Positions 16,362 through 25,798 of a stretch of DNA of 64,000 nt are shown here, one piece after another. Position 1 is the first letter of the stretch. Each line of letters starts with the position of its first letter. The translations under genes and the position numbers were made by a program. Source of the DNA: Subtercola endophyticus (GTDB lineage Bacteria; Actinomycetota; Actinomycetes; Actinomycetales; Microbacteriaceae); contig NZ_CP087997.1 in NCBI RefSeq assembly GCF_021044565.1, forward strand, positions 2,976,001 to 3,040,000, in the 5' to 3' direction. The notes below the pieces were generated by a model. It saw only the letters and a list, made by a program, of their open reading frames with translations, was not told the origin of the DNA and did no database searches.

Positions 16362-16379
16362 GCAGCAAGAGGAGACAGC

Positions 16380-17420
16380 ATGGAACTCGGCATCTACTCG
16401 TTCGGCGAGCTCGTCGCGAACCCCGACGGAAGCTCGGCCACGAGCATCCACGAGCGCTTCGACCAGGTGGTCGAACTGGCGAAGCTTGCCGATGGCGGCG
16501 GGCTCGACGCCATCTCGCTCGGCGAACATCACCGCGCCGACTTCAGCATGTCGGCGCCCGAGATCGTGCTCGCGGCCATGGCGAGCGTGACGAAGCGGCT
16601 GCGGCTCGCCAGCGGAGTGACGGTGATCTCGAGCCAAGACCCGGTGCGCGTCTTCGAGCAGTTCGCGACCCTCGACCACGTCTCGAACGGGCGCGCCGAG
16701 ATCATCGTGGGGCGCGGGGCCTTCACCGAATCGTTCCCACTCTTCGGGTACGACCTCGCCGACTACGACGCACTCTTCGACGAGAAGCTGCGCCTCTTGC
16801 TGCAGATTCGGGATCACCCGGTCGTCACCTGGAACGGGCGGTTTCGCTCCGCCCTCGAGAACGTCGAGATCTCACCGCGCCCACTGCAAGACCCGCTGCC
16901 GATCTGGGTGGGAATCGGCGGTACGCCCGCCTCGGCCGTGCGCGCCGGAATACTCGGCCTGCCCATGATGATGGGCTTTTTCGCCGGCCCCGAGCAGTTC
17001 GTCTCCCGCGTCGAGCTCTACCAGCGCGCCGGCGCCCAGGCCGGCCACGACCCGGCGGCCCTGCGACTCGGAGTGAGCGGACACATGTACGTGGGCCGCA
17101 CTTCGCAGAAGGCCCGCGACGACTTCTACCCCTACTACTCGCGTTACTTTCAGAAGGGCGGCGCATCGTTCGCCGCGAACGGCTTTCCGCGCGAAGCCTA
17201 CGACGCCTGGATCGCCGGAGGCCTGCCCGTCGGCAGCCCGCAGCAGGTGATCGACGCCATCATGCGACGCGTCGAACTGCTCGGCATCGACCGTTTCATG
17301 GGCCAGATCGACGTCTGCAACCTGCCCTGGAGCATGACCCGCGAGTCCCTCGAGTTGTACATGACCGAGGTCGCGCCGGTCGTGCGACGCGAAACAGCGG
17401 ATGCCCGCCCGGCCCTATAG
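16380..17420 (+). CDS. LLM class flavin-dependent oxidoreductase
   Basis: 346-residue luciferase-like TIM-barrel protein with the bacterial luciferase pattern: 'SLGEHHRADFSMSAPEIVLAAMA', 'SSQDPVRVFEQFATLDHVSNGRAEIIVGRG' and 'LPIWVGIGG'. A strong GAGGAG precedes the start. The flavin (FMN or F420) cannot be decided from the sequence; the sequence resembles FMN-type monooxygenases. Neighbours are a quinone reductase and an SDR on the same strand. Confidence 0.87.
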   Translation: MELGIYSFGELVANPDGSSATSIHERFDQVVELAKLADGGGLDAISLGEHHRADFSMSAPEIVLAAMASVTKRLRLASGVTVISSQDPVRVFEQFATLDHVSNGRAEIIVGRGAFTESFPLFGYDLADYDALFDEKLRLLLQIRDHPVVTWNGRFRSALENVEISPRPLQDPLPIWVGIGGTPASAVRAGILGLPMMMGFFAGPEQFVSRVELYQRAGAQAGHDPAALRLGVSGHMYVGRTSQKARDDFYPYYSRYFQKGGASFAANGFPREAYDAWIAGGLPVGSPQQVIDAIMRRVELLGIDRFMGQIDVCNLPWSMTRESLELYMTEVAPVVRRETADARPAL

Positions 17421-17508
17421 GCGACCTGTACGATGAAGGCGTAAGCACTTCAATGCGGTAGTGAATGGTTATGCACTCGGGCTGCCGCCGAACGAACAGG
17501 ATCATCGA

Positions 17509-18315
17509 ATGACACTCGTGGCCTCACCCATGTACCAGAACCAGTTCACCGGCCGCACCGCGGTCGTGACCGGCGCGGGCAGAGGCATCGGGCTGGCCAT
17601 CGCGCAGTCGTTCGCCGAATCCGGAGCATCTGTGCTGCTGATCGACCGCGACGAGGTCGTCGAAGAATCTGCCGAGACGCTGCGCGCCGCGGGCTACGAC
17701 GTTCGCGGGCTGCGGGCCGACGTGACAGACGAAGAGGCGATGAAGAGCGCGTTCCGCTGGGTCGACGAGCTCTGGGGAAGACTGGATGTTCTGGTCAACA
17801 ACGCCGGAATCATCACGATCTCGAACCTCGACGACCTCAGCCTCGCCGAATTCCAGCGCGTGCTGAACGTCAACACCACCGCCATGTTCCTCTGCTGCCG
17901 CGAGGCCGCGCCGCTGCTGCGCAAGAGTCCGAGCGGGGTCATCTTGAATGCGGCCTCGGGCCAGGCCCGGCAAGGTTTCATCTACACGCCGCACTACGCC
18001 GCGAGCAAGTTCGGCGTGGTGGGGCTGAGCCAGTCACTGGCGAAAGAGCTGGCGGCAGACAACATCCGCGTCAACTCGTACTGCCCGGGCATCGTGAAGA
18101 CCGACATGTGGCAGTACAACGACCGCGAGTGGGGCAAGCGGCTCGGCGACTACGCGCCGGGCGAGCTGATTCAGGAGTGGATCGACGACATTCCGCTGAA
18201 GCGGGCGGCCGAGGCGAGCGACGTGGCGAACCTGTTGCTGTTTCTGGCCTCGGATGCGGCCTCGTACATCACCGGCCAGGCGATCAACATCGACGGCGGC
18301 ATGTTCATGAGCTGA
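17509..18315 (+). CDS. SDR-family NAD(P)-dependent oxidoreductase
   Basis: 268-residue classical short-chain dehydrogenase: cofactor motif TGAGRGIG, 'NNAG', Ser in 'LNAASG', YAASK catalytic pair, and C-terminal 'ASYITGQAINIDGGMFMS'. Close to sugar-alcohol or diol dehydrogenases in pattern ('PLLRKSPSGVILNAASGQARQG'). The ATG at 17509 has ACAGGA upstream; earlier GTG at 17461 is less likely. Confidence 0.86.
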   Translation: MTLVASPMYQNQFTGRTAVVTGAGRGIGLAIAQSFAESGASVLLIDRDEVVEESAETLRAAGYDVRGLRADVTDEEAMKSAFRWVDELWGRLDVLVNNAGIITISNLDDLSLAEFQRVLNVNTTAMFLCCREAAPLLRKSPSGVILNAASGQARQGFIYTPHYAASKFGVVGLSQSLAKELAADNIRVNSYCPGIVKTDMWQYNDREWGKRLGDYAPGELIQEWIDDIPLKRAAEASDVANLLLFLASDAASYITGQAINIDGGMFMS

Positions 18316-18320
18316 GCCGA

Positions 18321-18354
18321 CCTGAGCCGCTGCGACGTCGGCGGCCTGCTCAGG
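18321..18354. terminator. Possible bidirectional hairpin between convergent genes
   Basis: CCTGAGC (18321-18327) pairs with GCTCAGG (18348-18354), with an inner GCCGC/GCGGC pairing. It covers the convergent gap of the SDR and FAD/Fe-S genes. No T tract is present. Confidence 0.35.
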
Positions 18355-21280
18355 CGTCGCCCGGCTGGGTGCTCTCGAGCGCCTTCGCCTCGAGCAGCTT
18401 CGCTTCCAGCAGCTCGGCCAGATGCACCGACCCGACACCCGCGAGATCGTCGAGCTGAGTGCGGCAGGAGAATCCGTCGGCCAGAACGACCGCGTTCTCG
18501 GGCGCACCCGCCACGGCGGGCAGCAGGTTCTGCTCGGCGATCGCCACCGACACCTTGTAATGCCCGCGCTCGAGGCCGAAGTTGCCGGCCAGCCCGCAGC
18601 ATCCGCTGACCCTGCTCACCTCGGCTCCGAGCGACTCGAGCAGTTTCTGGTCGGCGTTCCAGCCCATGACCGCGTGGTGGTGGCAGTGCGGCTGCGCGAC
18701 GATCTGCGTGCCCGAGAGATCGGGGCCCACCCACGGCTCGCGACCGCCCGGCGCCACGGCCGCATCCGCCGCCACGGTCAGCAGCTCGGCCAGCGTCGTC
18801 GTCGCGCGCGCCACACTCCGAGCCGCGTCGCTGCCCAGCAACTCGACCGCGTCGCTGCGCAGCACCGCCGTGCACGACGGCTCGATGCCCACAATGGGCA
18901 TTCCTGCCGCCGCAGAGAGCTGCAGTGCATCCACCGTCTCGGTCAGAATGGCACGGGCCGACGTCAGCTGCCCGGTGGTGATCCAGGTCAGCCCGCAACA
19001 CACCTCACGTTCGGTGATCTGCGGCGCGAATCCCGCCGACTCGAGCACCGCGACCATCGACTTCGCCACTTTCGGCTCGAAATGATTCGTGAAACTGTCG
19101 ACGAACAGCAGCACGGGCACACCCGTCGTTGCGGCAGGGCGCCGGCGAAACCACTCGCGAAAGCTCTCGTGCGCAAAGGGCGGAATCGTTCGCCTGCTAT
19201 CGACCCCCGCCGCGAACAGGCCGGCCCGACGGATGCCCGGCAACCGCAGTGCGAGGTTCGCCAGCGCGGGGGCATGCCGCGCCAGCCGGCTCCAGCGCGG
19301 CAGCTGCCCCACGCTGTAGTGCGACCGCGGTCGAAGCCGCCTGCGGTAGCGCTGCTGCAGCGCCTCCGACTTGTAGGCGGCCATGTCGACGCCCGTCGGG
19401 CAATCGGATGCACAGCCCTTGCACGACAGACACAGGTCTAGAGCGTCTTCGACCTCGGGCGACTTCCACGTCAGCAGGCGGTCGCCGCGAATCACCTCTT
19501 CGAGCACGCGGGCGCGGCCGCGGGTGGAATCCTTCTCTTCTCGGGTCGCCCCGAACGACGGGCACATCACCCCGCCCGCCGCACTGTTGTCGGCCCGGCA
19601 CGAGCCGACCCCGGTACAGCGGTGCACCGCCTGCGCGAAGTCGCCGTTGTCAGACGTGTAGCCGAACATCAGGTCGACGGGCGTGCGCAGCGGGGCCGCG
19701 ACACGGATGCCCGCATCAAGCGAGTCCGCACCGACGAGCACACCGGGGTTCAGCACGTTGCCCGGGTCGAAGGCGTGTTTGATCTCGGCGAACATCCTCA
19801 TCGCGTCTGCGGAGTACATGCGGCCCAGCAGTTCGCTGCGCGCCCGGCCGTCGCCGTGCTCCCCCGACAGCGAACCCCCGAAGCGCGCAACGAGGTCTGC
19901 CGCATCGGTGACGAACTCGCGGAACGTGTCGGTGCCGCCCGGGGAGCCGAGCGGATAGTCGAGCCGCACATGCACGCACCCGTCGCCGAAGTGACCGTAG
20001 GGCATCGAGCTCATGCCGTACCGAGCGACGAGTTCGTCGAATTCGCGCAGGTAGGCGCCGAGCGCCGCGGGCGGCACGGCCGAGTCTTCCCAGCCCGCCC
20101 ACGCCGGCAGCCCGGAGGGCGCTCGACCGGCGAGCCCCGCCCCGGCCTCGCGAATGCGCCACAGCGCGGCCGCCTCAGCCGCGCTGGTGACGACGCGGCT
20201 CTCGATTCCGAAACCTGCCGCGGCCAGCTCGTGAGCACGAGCCGCCGCCAGACCGGCGTCGTCGTCGGAGATCTCGACGAACAGCCAGGCGTTACCGCGC
20301 GGGAGGTCGGGCACCAGCGCCTGACCGCGGCGCGACCGCACGACGTCGACGATGCGGGCGTCGAGCCCTTCGCACGCGGTGGGGTGGAACACGAGCACGG
20401 CAGGCGCGGCGTCAGCGGCCGACGCGATATCGGCGAATCCGATCGCGACGACCACCCGGTAGAGCGGTTCGGGAACGAGCCGAAGCGTGGCCTCGGTCAC
20501 GATTCCGAGGGTTCCTTCGCTGCCCACCAGCAGCTTCGTGAGATCGAGCTTGTTCTCGGGCAGAAGGTGCTCGGCGGCGTAGCCGGAGACTTGGCGACCG
20601 AATCGGGCGAACTCGGTGCGGGCCGTGCTGAGATGCCGTGACGCCACGGCCCGCAGCGCCGCGGCGAGTTCGTCGGTGCCGCGCTCGCTGCCGCCGCGCC
20701 CGCTGCCGTCGCATAGCGTCGGTACCCCGTGCTCGTCGTAGCCCGTAACGAAGCGCTTGCCCCCGGCTCCGACCACCTCGAGCCCGAGCACGTTGTCAGA
20801 CGTGCGACCGTAGACGAGGCTGTGCGATCCGCACGCGTTGTTGCCGATCATGCCCCCGATGGTGCATCGCGTATGCGTCGACGGATCGGGGCCGAACCGC
20901 AGACCATGTGGCCGAACATGCTTCTGAACCTCGGCCTGCACCAACCCGGGCTGCACCCGCGCCCACCGCTCGTCGATGTCGACCTCGAGCACCTGGTCGA
21001 AGTGACGACTGAAATCGAGCACCAGTCCGCGCCCGATGGCGTTGCCCGCGATCGACGTACCGCCACCGCGGGCGGTCACCGGCACTCCGAAACGCTCGGC
21101 GGCCGCCACAATGGTTGCGACCTCGTCGGCCGAGCGCGGTCGGGCGACACCGATCGGCGGCACCCGATACAGCGATGCATCACTGGAGTACATGACGATG
21201 CTGCCGGCGTCGTCTTTCACGTCGACCCCCGCACGGCGTAACGACCGAAACAGCTCGCGGTTTCGAGTGAGTTCGCCCAT
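18350..21280 (-). CDS. FAD-linked oxidase / Fe-S fusion, D-lactate or 2-hydroxyacid dehydrogenase type
   Basis: 976-residue GlcD-GlcF-like fusion. The N-terminal half is a PCMH FAD domain ('VTARGGGTSIAGNAIG', 'CTIGGMIGNNACGSHS') followed by an FAD-oxidase C domain ('YGHFGDGCVHVRLDYP', 'GEHGDGRARS'). Next come 4Fe-4S motifs ('CTGVGSC', 'CLSCKGCASDCPTGVD') and two CCG domains ('CCGL', 'VSGCCGLAGNFG'). Such proteins oxidise D-lactate or related 2-hydroxyacids and pass electrons to quinone. The C-terminus has a short repeat 'LLEAKLLEAKALE'. Start ATG 21280; the GTG two codons earlier is the alternative. Confidence 0.9.
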   Translation of the reverse strand: MGELTRNRELFRSLRRAGVDVKDDAGSIVMYSSDASLYRVPPIGVARPRSADEVATIVAAAERFGVPVTARGGGTSIAGNAIGRGLVLDFSRHFDQVLEVDIDERWARVQPGLVQAEVQKHVRPHGLRFGPDPSTHTRCTIGGMIGNNACGSHSLVYGRTSDNVLGLEVVGAGGKRFVTGYDEHGVPTLCDGSGRGGSERGTDELAAALRAVASRHLSTARTEFARFGRQVSGYAAEHLLPENKLDLTKLLVGSEGTLGIVTEATLRLVPEPLYRVVVAIGFADIASAADAAPAVLVFHPTACEGLDARIVDVVRSRRGQALVPDLPRGNAWLFVEISDDDAGLAAARAHELAAAGFGIESRVVTSAAEAAALWRIREAGAGLAGRAPSGLPAWAGWEDSAVPPAALGAYLREFDELVARYGMSSMPYGHFGDGCVHVRLDYPLGSPGGTDTFREFVTDAADLVARFGGSLSGEHGDGRARSELLGRMYSADAMRMFAEIKHAFDPGNVLNPGVLVGADSLDAGIRVAAPLRTPVDLMFGYTSDNGDFAQAVHRCTGVGSCRADNSAAGGVMCPSFGATREEKDSTRGRARVLEEVIRGDRLLTWKSPEVEDALDLCLSCKGCASDCPTGVDMAAYKSEALQQRYRRRLRPRSHYSVGQLPRWSRLARHAPALANLALRLPGIRRAGLFAAGVDSRRTIPPFAHESFREWFRRRPAATTGVPVLLFVDSFTNHFEPKVAKSMVAVLESAGFAPQITEREVCCGLTWITTGQLTSARAILTETVDALQLSAAAGMPIVGIEPSCTAVLRSDAVELLGSDAARSVARATTTLAELLTVAADAAVAPGGREPWVGPDLSGTQIVAQPHCHHHAVMGWNADQKLLESLGAEVSRVSGCCGLAGNFGLERGHYKVSVAIAEQNLLPAVAGAPENAVVLADGFSCRTQLDDLAGVGSVHLAELLEAKLLEAKALESTQPGDA

Positions 21281-21324
21281 GAACACGATGCTAGGCGCTC
21301 AGGGTCTCCGCGCGGCGAGCATCC

Positions 21325-22308
21325 TCAGATCTCGAGCGTCAACCTGCACCCGCCCACCGATCGCCCGACGCAGATGAACATCGTTTCGTTGTCTGCGCGT
21401 TCGGCTGCGGTCAGAATCGAGTCGCGATGCTCAGGAATTCCGTCGATCACCACGGTCTCACAGGTGCCGCAGGTGCCTTCGCGGCATGAGGAGATCACGT
21501 TCAGACCGAGCTCCTCTGCAACCTCGAGAATCGACCGATCCGCCGGGATCGTCGCCGTAAGCCCACTGTCGGCGAACTCGACCTCGAATGCCACATCGCC
21601 CGCCGTGTCGACCGCCGACGCGACGAACCGTTCGGTGTGCAGAGCGCCGGCCGGCCAGTGTTCCGTTGCAGCCTGCACCACCTCGAGCATCCGCTCAGGA
21701 CCACAGCAGTAGATCAGCGTGTCGCTCTCGGGCTCGGCGAACAGGCCGGCGAAATCGACCCGCCCGTGCGTGTCTTCTGGCACGAGGCGAACTCGATCGC
21801 CGTACTCGGCGACCTCACGTGCGAACGCCATCGACGCCGCGGTTCTCCCGCCGTACACCAGGCTCCAGTCGGCGCCGGCCTGCTCGGCCTGCCTGATCAT
21901 GGGGATGATCGGGGTGATGCCGATGCCACCCGCGACGAAGACGTAGCGAGGCGAGGGCGCGAGTGCGAAGTTGTTTCGGGGCAGGCTCACCGCTATCACG
22001 TCACCCGGTTTCACGGTGTCGTGGATGAGCGTAGAACCACCGCGCCCGTCACGTGCGTTCAAGATGCCCACTCGCCAGAACGACAGGTCTTCGGGATTCG
22101 AACAGAGCGAATAGTGCCGAACGATCGTGTCGGTGACGTGAAAATCGATGTGCGAGCCAGGAGTCCAGAACGGCAGCGGCAGGCCGCCGGCGTCGACGAG
22201 TTCGAGCGACACGACGCCGTCAGACTCATCGGCGCGACGGCGAACGGTCAGGGTCAGTCGACCGCGATCATCCGTCGGCCAGCCGCCGGTCTCGTCGACC
22301 GCTGTCAC
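21325..22308 (-). CDS. VanB/PDR-type oxygenase reductase (FMN, NAD, 2Fe-2S)
   Basis: 327-residue phthalate-dioxygenase-reductase-like protein. FMN-binding 'RHYSLCSNP', NAD-binding 'FVAGGIGITPIIPMI' and 'YCCGPERML', and a C-terminal plant-type ferredoxin with C275, C280, C283 and C313 (CREGTCGTC). It normally feeds a Rieske oxygenase or demethylase, but no oxygenase alpha subunit is in the window. Its GTG start overlaps the acyl-CoA dehydrogenase stop (GTGA), so the two are translationally coupled. Confidence 0.88.
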   Translation of the reverse strand: MTAVDETGGWPTDDRGRLTLTVRRRADESDGVVSLELVDAGGLPLPFWTPGSHIDFHVTDTIVRHYSLCSNPEDLSFWRVGILNARDGRGGSTLIHDTVKPGDVIAVSLPRNNFALAPSPRYVFVAGGIGITPIIPMIRQAEQAGADWSLVYGGRTAASMAFAREVAEYGDRVRLVPEDTHGRVDFAGLFAEPESDTLIYCCGPERMLEVVQAATEHWPAGALHTERFVASAVDTAGDVAFEVEFADSGLTATIPADRSILEVAEELGLNVISSCREGTCGTCETVVIDGIPEHRDSILTAAERADNETMFICVGRSVGGCRLTLEI

Positions 22309-23468
22309 TCCAGCAGCCTTCGTGCGATCAGCAACTGCTGAATCTCGTTGGTTCCCTCACCCAGAATGAGCAGCATGGCATCGCGATAGAGACGCTCGAC
22401 CATGAACTCCTGCGAATAGCCGTAGCCGCCGTGGATGCGCATCGACTCCGTTGCGACCTCTAGTGCGGTCTCGGTGGCGAAGTACTTGGCCATGCCCGCC
22501 TCGAGGTCGACCCGGCCACCCTCTGCCTTCTTCTCGGCCGCGTCGAAGACGAGAAGCTCGGAGGCCTTGATCTTGGTGCCCATCTGGGCGATCTTCAGCT
22601 GAATCGCCTGATGCTTGCTGATCTTCTTGCCGAACGTTTCGCGCTCGTTCGCGTACTTCACGGCCTGCTCGAGAGCACAAGTCGCGAGTCCCACCGCGCG
22701 GGCGCCCACGTTCACGCGACCGAGCTCGACAGCCGCCATGAACTGCTTGAACCCGGCACCGATGTTGACTTCGCCACCGAGCACCGACGACGCAGGCGTG
22801 CGGAATCCCTCGAAAATGAGTTCGGTGGATTCGACCCCCTTGTAGCCCATCTTCTTCAACTGCGGGGGCACGATGAGCCCGGGCTGATGCGAAACACCGG
22901 CCTCTTTCTCGAGAATGAACGCTGTCATTCCGCGGTGCCGGGGTTCGGCTGTCGGGTCGGTCACCGTCAGAATCATGATCATGTCTGCACGCAGACCGTT
23001 CGTGACCCACATCTTCGATCCGTCGATGACGAACTCATCGCCCTCGCGCCGTGCGCGCGTGGTGATCGCCTGCACGTCGGAGCCGGCCTGCGGCTCGGTC
23101 ATCGAGTATGCGCTGCGCATCTCGCCGGTGACCATGCGGGGGAGGTAGTGCAGCTTCTGCTCCTCGCTGCCGTAGGTCATGATCATCCACGCCGCCATGA
23201 AGTGAGTGTTGATGACGCCGGCGAGCGAAATCCACCCGCGCGCCAGCTCCTTGATGACGAGGGCATAGGTGAGCAGGTCGAGCCCCAATCCCCCGTACTC
23301 CTCGGGAATCGTGATGCCGAACAGCCCCATCTCTTTCATGGCCTCGACGAGCTCTTCGGGGAATTCGTCTCGGTGATCGAAGGCAGAGGCGACCGGAAGC
23401 ACCTCCTGGTCGACCCACGATCGAACGAGCTGGGTGAGTTCTTCTTGCTCAACGCTGAGTCGGGTCAT
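22305..23468 (-). CDS. Acyl-CoA dehydrogenase
   Basis: 387-residue FAD-dependent acyl-CoA dehydrogenase. Typical motifs are 'SAYSMTEPQAGSDVQAITTRA', 'IDGSKMWVTNG' and 'LGEGTNEIQ', whose first Glu is at the catalytic-base position. Strong AAAGGATCC before the ATG. First gene of a two-gene leftward operon with the VanB-like reductase and divergent from a CoA-transferase; candidate GntR site A lies between. Substrate is probably a pathway-specific acyl-CoA. Confidence 0.9.
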   Translation of the reverse strand: MTRLSVEQEELTQLVRSWVDQEVLPVASAFDHRDEFPEELVEAMKEMGLFGITIPEEYGGLGLDLLTYALVIKELARGWISLAGVINTHFMAAWMIMTYGSEEQKLHYLPRMVTGEMRSAYSMTEPQAGSDVQAITTRARREGDEFVIDGSKMWVTNGLRADMIMILTVTDPTAEPRHRGMTAFILEKEAGVSHQPGLIVPPQLKKMGYKGVESTELIFEGFRTPASSVLGGEVNIGAGFKQFMAAVELGRVNVGARAVGLATCALEQAVKYANERETFGKKISKHQAIQLKIAQMGTKIKASELLVFDAAEKKAEGGRVDLEAGMAKYFATETALEVATESMRIHGGYGYSQEFMVERLYRDAMLLILGEGTNEIQQLLIARRLLE

Positions 23469-23521
23469 TCGGCGGATCCTTTGGTTTCAGAACGGCTAGC
23501 TGAGATTGCGGCTATTGATGC

Positions 23522-23534
23522 GTATAATTATGAC
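23522..23534. promoter_or_regulatory. Candidate GntR operator, site A
   Basis: GTATAATTATGAC, with perfect 8-bp palindromic core ATAATTAT (23524-23531). It matches the island motif near CTATGATCATGAA at 9 of 13 positions against site E. Lies between the divergent acyl-CoA dehydrogenase and CoA-transferase genes and includes a TATAAT hexamer. Confidence 0.55.
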
Positions 23535-23554
23535 GGATACGAAGGTGGGGCGCA

Positions 23555-24850
23555 ATGAACCAATTCCTGCTGAACTCGAGCGCGAACGACGCGGCTCTGC
23601 GAAAGACCGCAGAGTCTCTTCTCGACGGCAGATCTGAGGTGACAGTCTGCGCAGCAATGTCGCCGCAGCAGCCGACGTTTCTTCTCGCGGCACTGATTCG
23701 CGAGGCCCGCCGGCTCGGCATCGCGATTCGGCTGCTCGTCGCCGACATCGACGGTACGTTCGATTTTCTCGACGACGACGGCCGCATCGATCTTGCCTCG
23801 GGGCGACTGCAGATTTCGATGCTGGCCGGGGGCGTTCCTCGCGCGCTGAGCGGCCTCGTCGACAGCTGGCCGCATTCGTTGTGGGACGCCGACCGGATGC
23901 TCGGCAGCGGTCGGATCGCGTGCGACATCTACGCGGTTCGGGTGCAACCGGGCCTTGTCGACGGCGTATTCGACCTGGGCAACATGGTCGCCTACACACC
24001 GACCCTGGCAGCGCGCCCCGACGTTGCGCTCGCCCTCGAGGTGTCGCATTCTCAGCAGTACGCGACGGGCTTCGCGACGCTCGATGCAGACGCCGCCGCA
24101 CGGGCGATCGCCTGGCACGACACCGTGACGCCCCACGAGGCCGCCCCGCCGGTTCCGCTGCGACACGATGCCGAGCGGGAGCACATGGCACGGCTGATCG
24201 CGTCGATCGTGCCACCGAATGCGACGGTACAGGTCGGCATCGGCGGGGTGGCCGAAGCGATCATCGGAGCGCTTTCGAGCAACGGCCGCCGGGGCATCCA
24301 CACCGGTATGCTGCCGAACTCGCTGCGCACCGAGCTGGCAGCGGGGCGATTCACGGGGGCGGCCAAGACCGTCGACGAGGGCCTCGCGGTGGCCACCGGT
24401 CTCTCGCCGACCGCCGGGCCCGATGCGTGGCCGAAGACCGTCGAGCTTCGGCCCATCTCGCAGACCCACTCGCCGGTCGAGCTCGCTCGGCACCAGAACC
24501 TGTGGTCGATCAATTCGGCGTTCTCGGTCGACCTGGGCGGTGGCGCCAACGCCGAGTGGCTGAACGGGCAGAAGCTCGCCTGCGGCGGCGGCCAGGCCGA
24601 CTTCATGCGGGCAGCCCACCTGAGCGCCCATGGCGCATCGGTGATAGCCCTGCCGTCGCGCAGCGCAAAAGGACACAGTCGCATCGTCGACGCGCTCGAC
24701 GGCGCGGCGGTAACGACAGCGGGTGGGGACGTCGACTACGTCGTGACCGAATACGGCATTGCGCACCTCACCGGGCGCACGTTGTTCGAGCGCCGCGAAC
24801 TGCTCGCCCAAATCGCCCATCCTGACGACCGGGTGCGTCTTCGCACATAG
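23555..24850 (+). CDS. Acetyl-CoA hydrolase/4-hydroxybutyrate CoA-transferase family protein
   Basis: 431-residue class I CoA-transferase. The C-terminal AcetylCoA_hyd_C region shows 'SINSAFSVDLGGG', 'GGGQADFMRAAHLS' and 'VVTEYGIAHLTGRTLFER'. Glu297 in 'VELRP' sits where the thioester-forming Glu is found in 4-hydroxybutyrate CoA-transferases. Itaconate CoA-transferase of Pseudomonas is in this family, and MaoC and CitE genes occur in the same island, so a dicarboxylate substrate is possible. The start has AAGGTGGGG upstream. Confidence 0.86.
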   Translation: MNQFLLNSSANDAALRKTAESLLDGRSEVTVCAAMSPQQPTFLLAALIREARRLGIAIRLLVADIDGTFDFLDDDGRIDLASGRLQISMLAGGVPRALSGLVDSWPHSLWDADRMLGSGRIACDIYAVRVQPGLVDGVFDLGNMVAYTPTLAARPDVALALEVSHSQQYATGFATLDADAAARAIAWHDTVTPHEAAPPVPLRHDAEREHMARLIASIVPPNATVQVGIGGVAEAIIGALSSNGRRGIHTGMLPNSLRTELAAGRFTGAAKTVDEGLAVATGLSPTAGPDAWPKTVELRPISQTHSPVELARHQNLWSINSAFSVDLGGGANAEWLNGQKLACGGGQADFMRAAHLSAHGASVIALPSRSAKGHSRIVDALDGAAVTTAGGDVDYVVTEYGIAHLTGRTLFERRELLAQIAHPDDRVRLRT

Positions 24851-24904
24851 CACTGTCTTTCGTTGAGAACGACTCGCTTGCGGCGTGCGGCACAACCCCG
24901 AATA

Positions 24905-24917
24905 CTATGATCATGAA
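24905..24917. promoter_or_regulatory. Candidate GntR operator, site B (autoregulatory)
   Basis: CTATGATCATGAA with core palindrome ATGATCAT (24907-24914), 33 bp upstream of the gntR start. Identical to site D at the first 12 of 13 positions. Confidence 0.7.
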
Positions 24918-24949
24918 TGTTCTTATTGTTCAGGCGGGCAGGAGTATCA

Positions 24950-25726
24950 ATGAGCGAGTCTGAGCCGAAGTCGGCGTGGCCCACCAATTTCAGCGCATCG
25001 GCCATCGGACGTCAGGTCAAGACCTCCGAGCGCGTCGCGTCGGCCATCGTGACCCTCATCGTCGACAACGGCTTGAAGCCGGGCGATCGGTTGCCCAATG
25101 AGGCCGAGATGATCGAGCAGTTCGAGGTCGGTCGCGGCTCACTGCGCGAGGCTCTGCGCATTCTGGAAACCTATGGCATGATCAGCCTGCGCTCCGGTCC
25201 CGGCGGCGGCCCCGTGCTGCTGAGCGTCAATCCGCGCGACGTCAGCCGCAGCTTCTCGCTCTACCTCAACATCAGCGGCGCCACGGTTCAGGAGCTGGTC
25301 GATGCGCGCCTGATCATCGACCCGCAAGCCGCCCGCATGGCCGCCGAAGCGATCAGCGACGAGTCGAAGGCCGCGATACTCGCCACGCTCGACCGCGAGG
25401 AGTCGGTGCGCCCGACCGCGGGAACCGTGGTGGAAGCCGCAAACGACTTTCACTATCTGCTCGCCACTCTCACCGGAAACGGCGTATTCAACCTGGTCGC
25501 CACCGCCCTGAAAGAGATGTACACGACTCGCGTCGTGGGGGTCGGCCTCGCCGAGAAGACGACAAAACCGACCATCAGGCACGAGCATCGCCGCATCGGC
25601 GACGCGGTGATCGCCGGCGACGGCGATCTGGCCGAGAGACTCATGCGTGAGCACCTCATCGAGCACTTCGCCCAGACGCTCGACGCCTCGCCCGGTTTCG
25701 GGCCGTCGGTCATCAACTGGGGCTGA
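24950..25726 (+). CDS. GntR-family regulator, FadR (FCD) subfamily
   Basis: 258-residue repressor. The winged HTH is 'PGDRLPNEAEMIEQFEVGRGSLREALRILETYGMI', given here as PGDRLPNEAEMIEQF then GRGSLREALRILE. The FCD effector domain has metal-ligand-type residues in 'ANDFHYLLA' and 'RHEHRRIGDAVIAGD'. AGGAG (24940-24944) supports the ATG at 24950 over an earlier ATG at 24917. It is the only regulator inside the island, apart from the HTH gene at its right edge, and a palindrome in front of it recurs at four other promoters. Confidence 0.88.
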   Translation: MSESEPKSAWPTNFSASAIGRQVKTSERVASAIVTLIVDNGLKPGDRLPNEAEMIEQFEVGRGSLREALRILETYGMISLRSGPGGGPVLLSVNPRDVSRSFSLYLNISGATVQELVDARLIIDPQAARMAAEAISDESKAAILATLDREESVRPTAGTVVEAANDFHYLLATLTGNGVFNLVATALKEMYTTRVVGVGLAEKTTKPTIRHEHRRIGDAVIAGDGDLAERLMREHLIEHFAQTLDASPGFGPSVINWG

Positions 25727-25798
25727 CGATCGACGGCCACGAACCGTTGCGCGGAATGACGTGTCGACGGGCATCCGCTCTCGGCCAGGGGAGCCCGA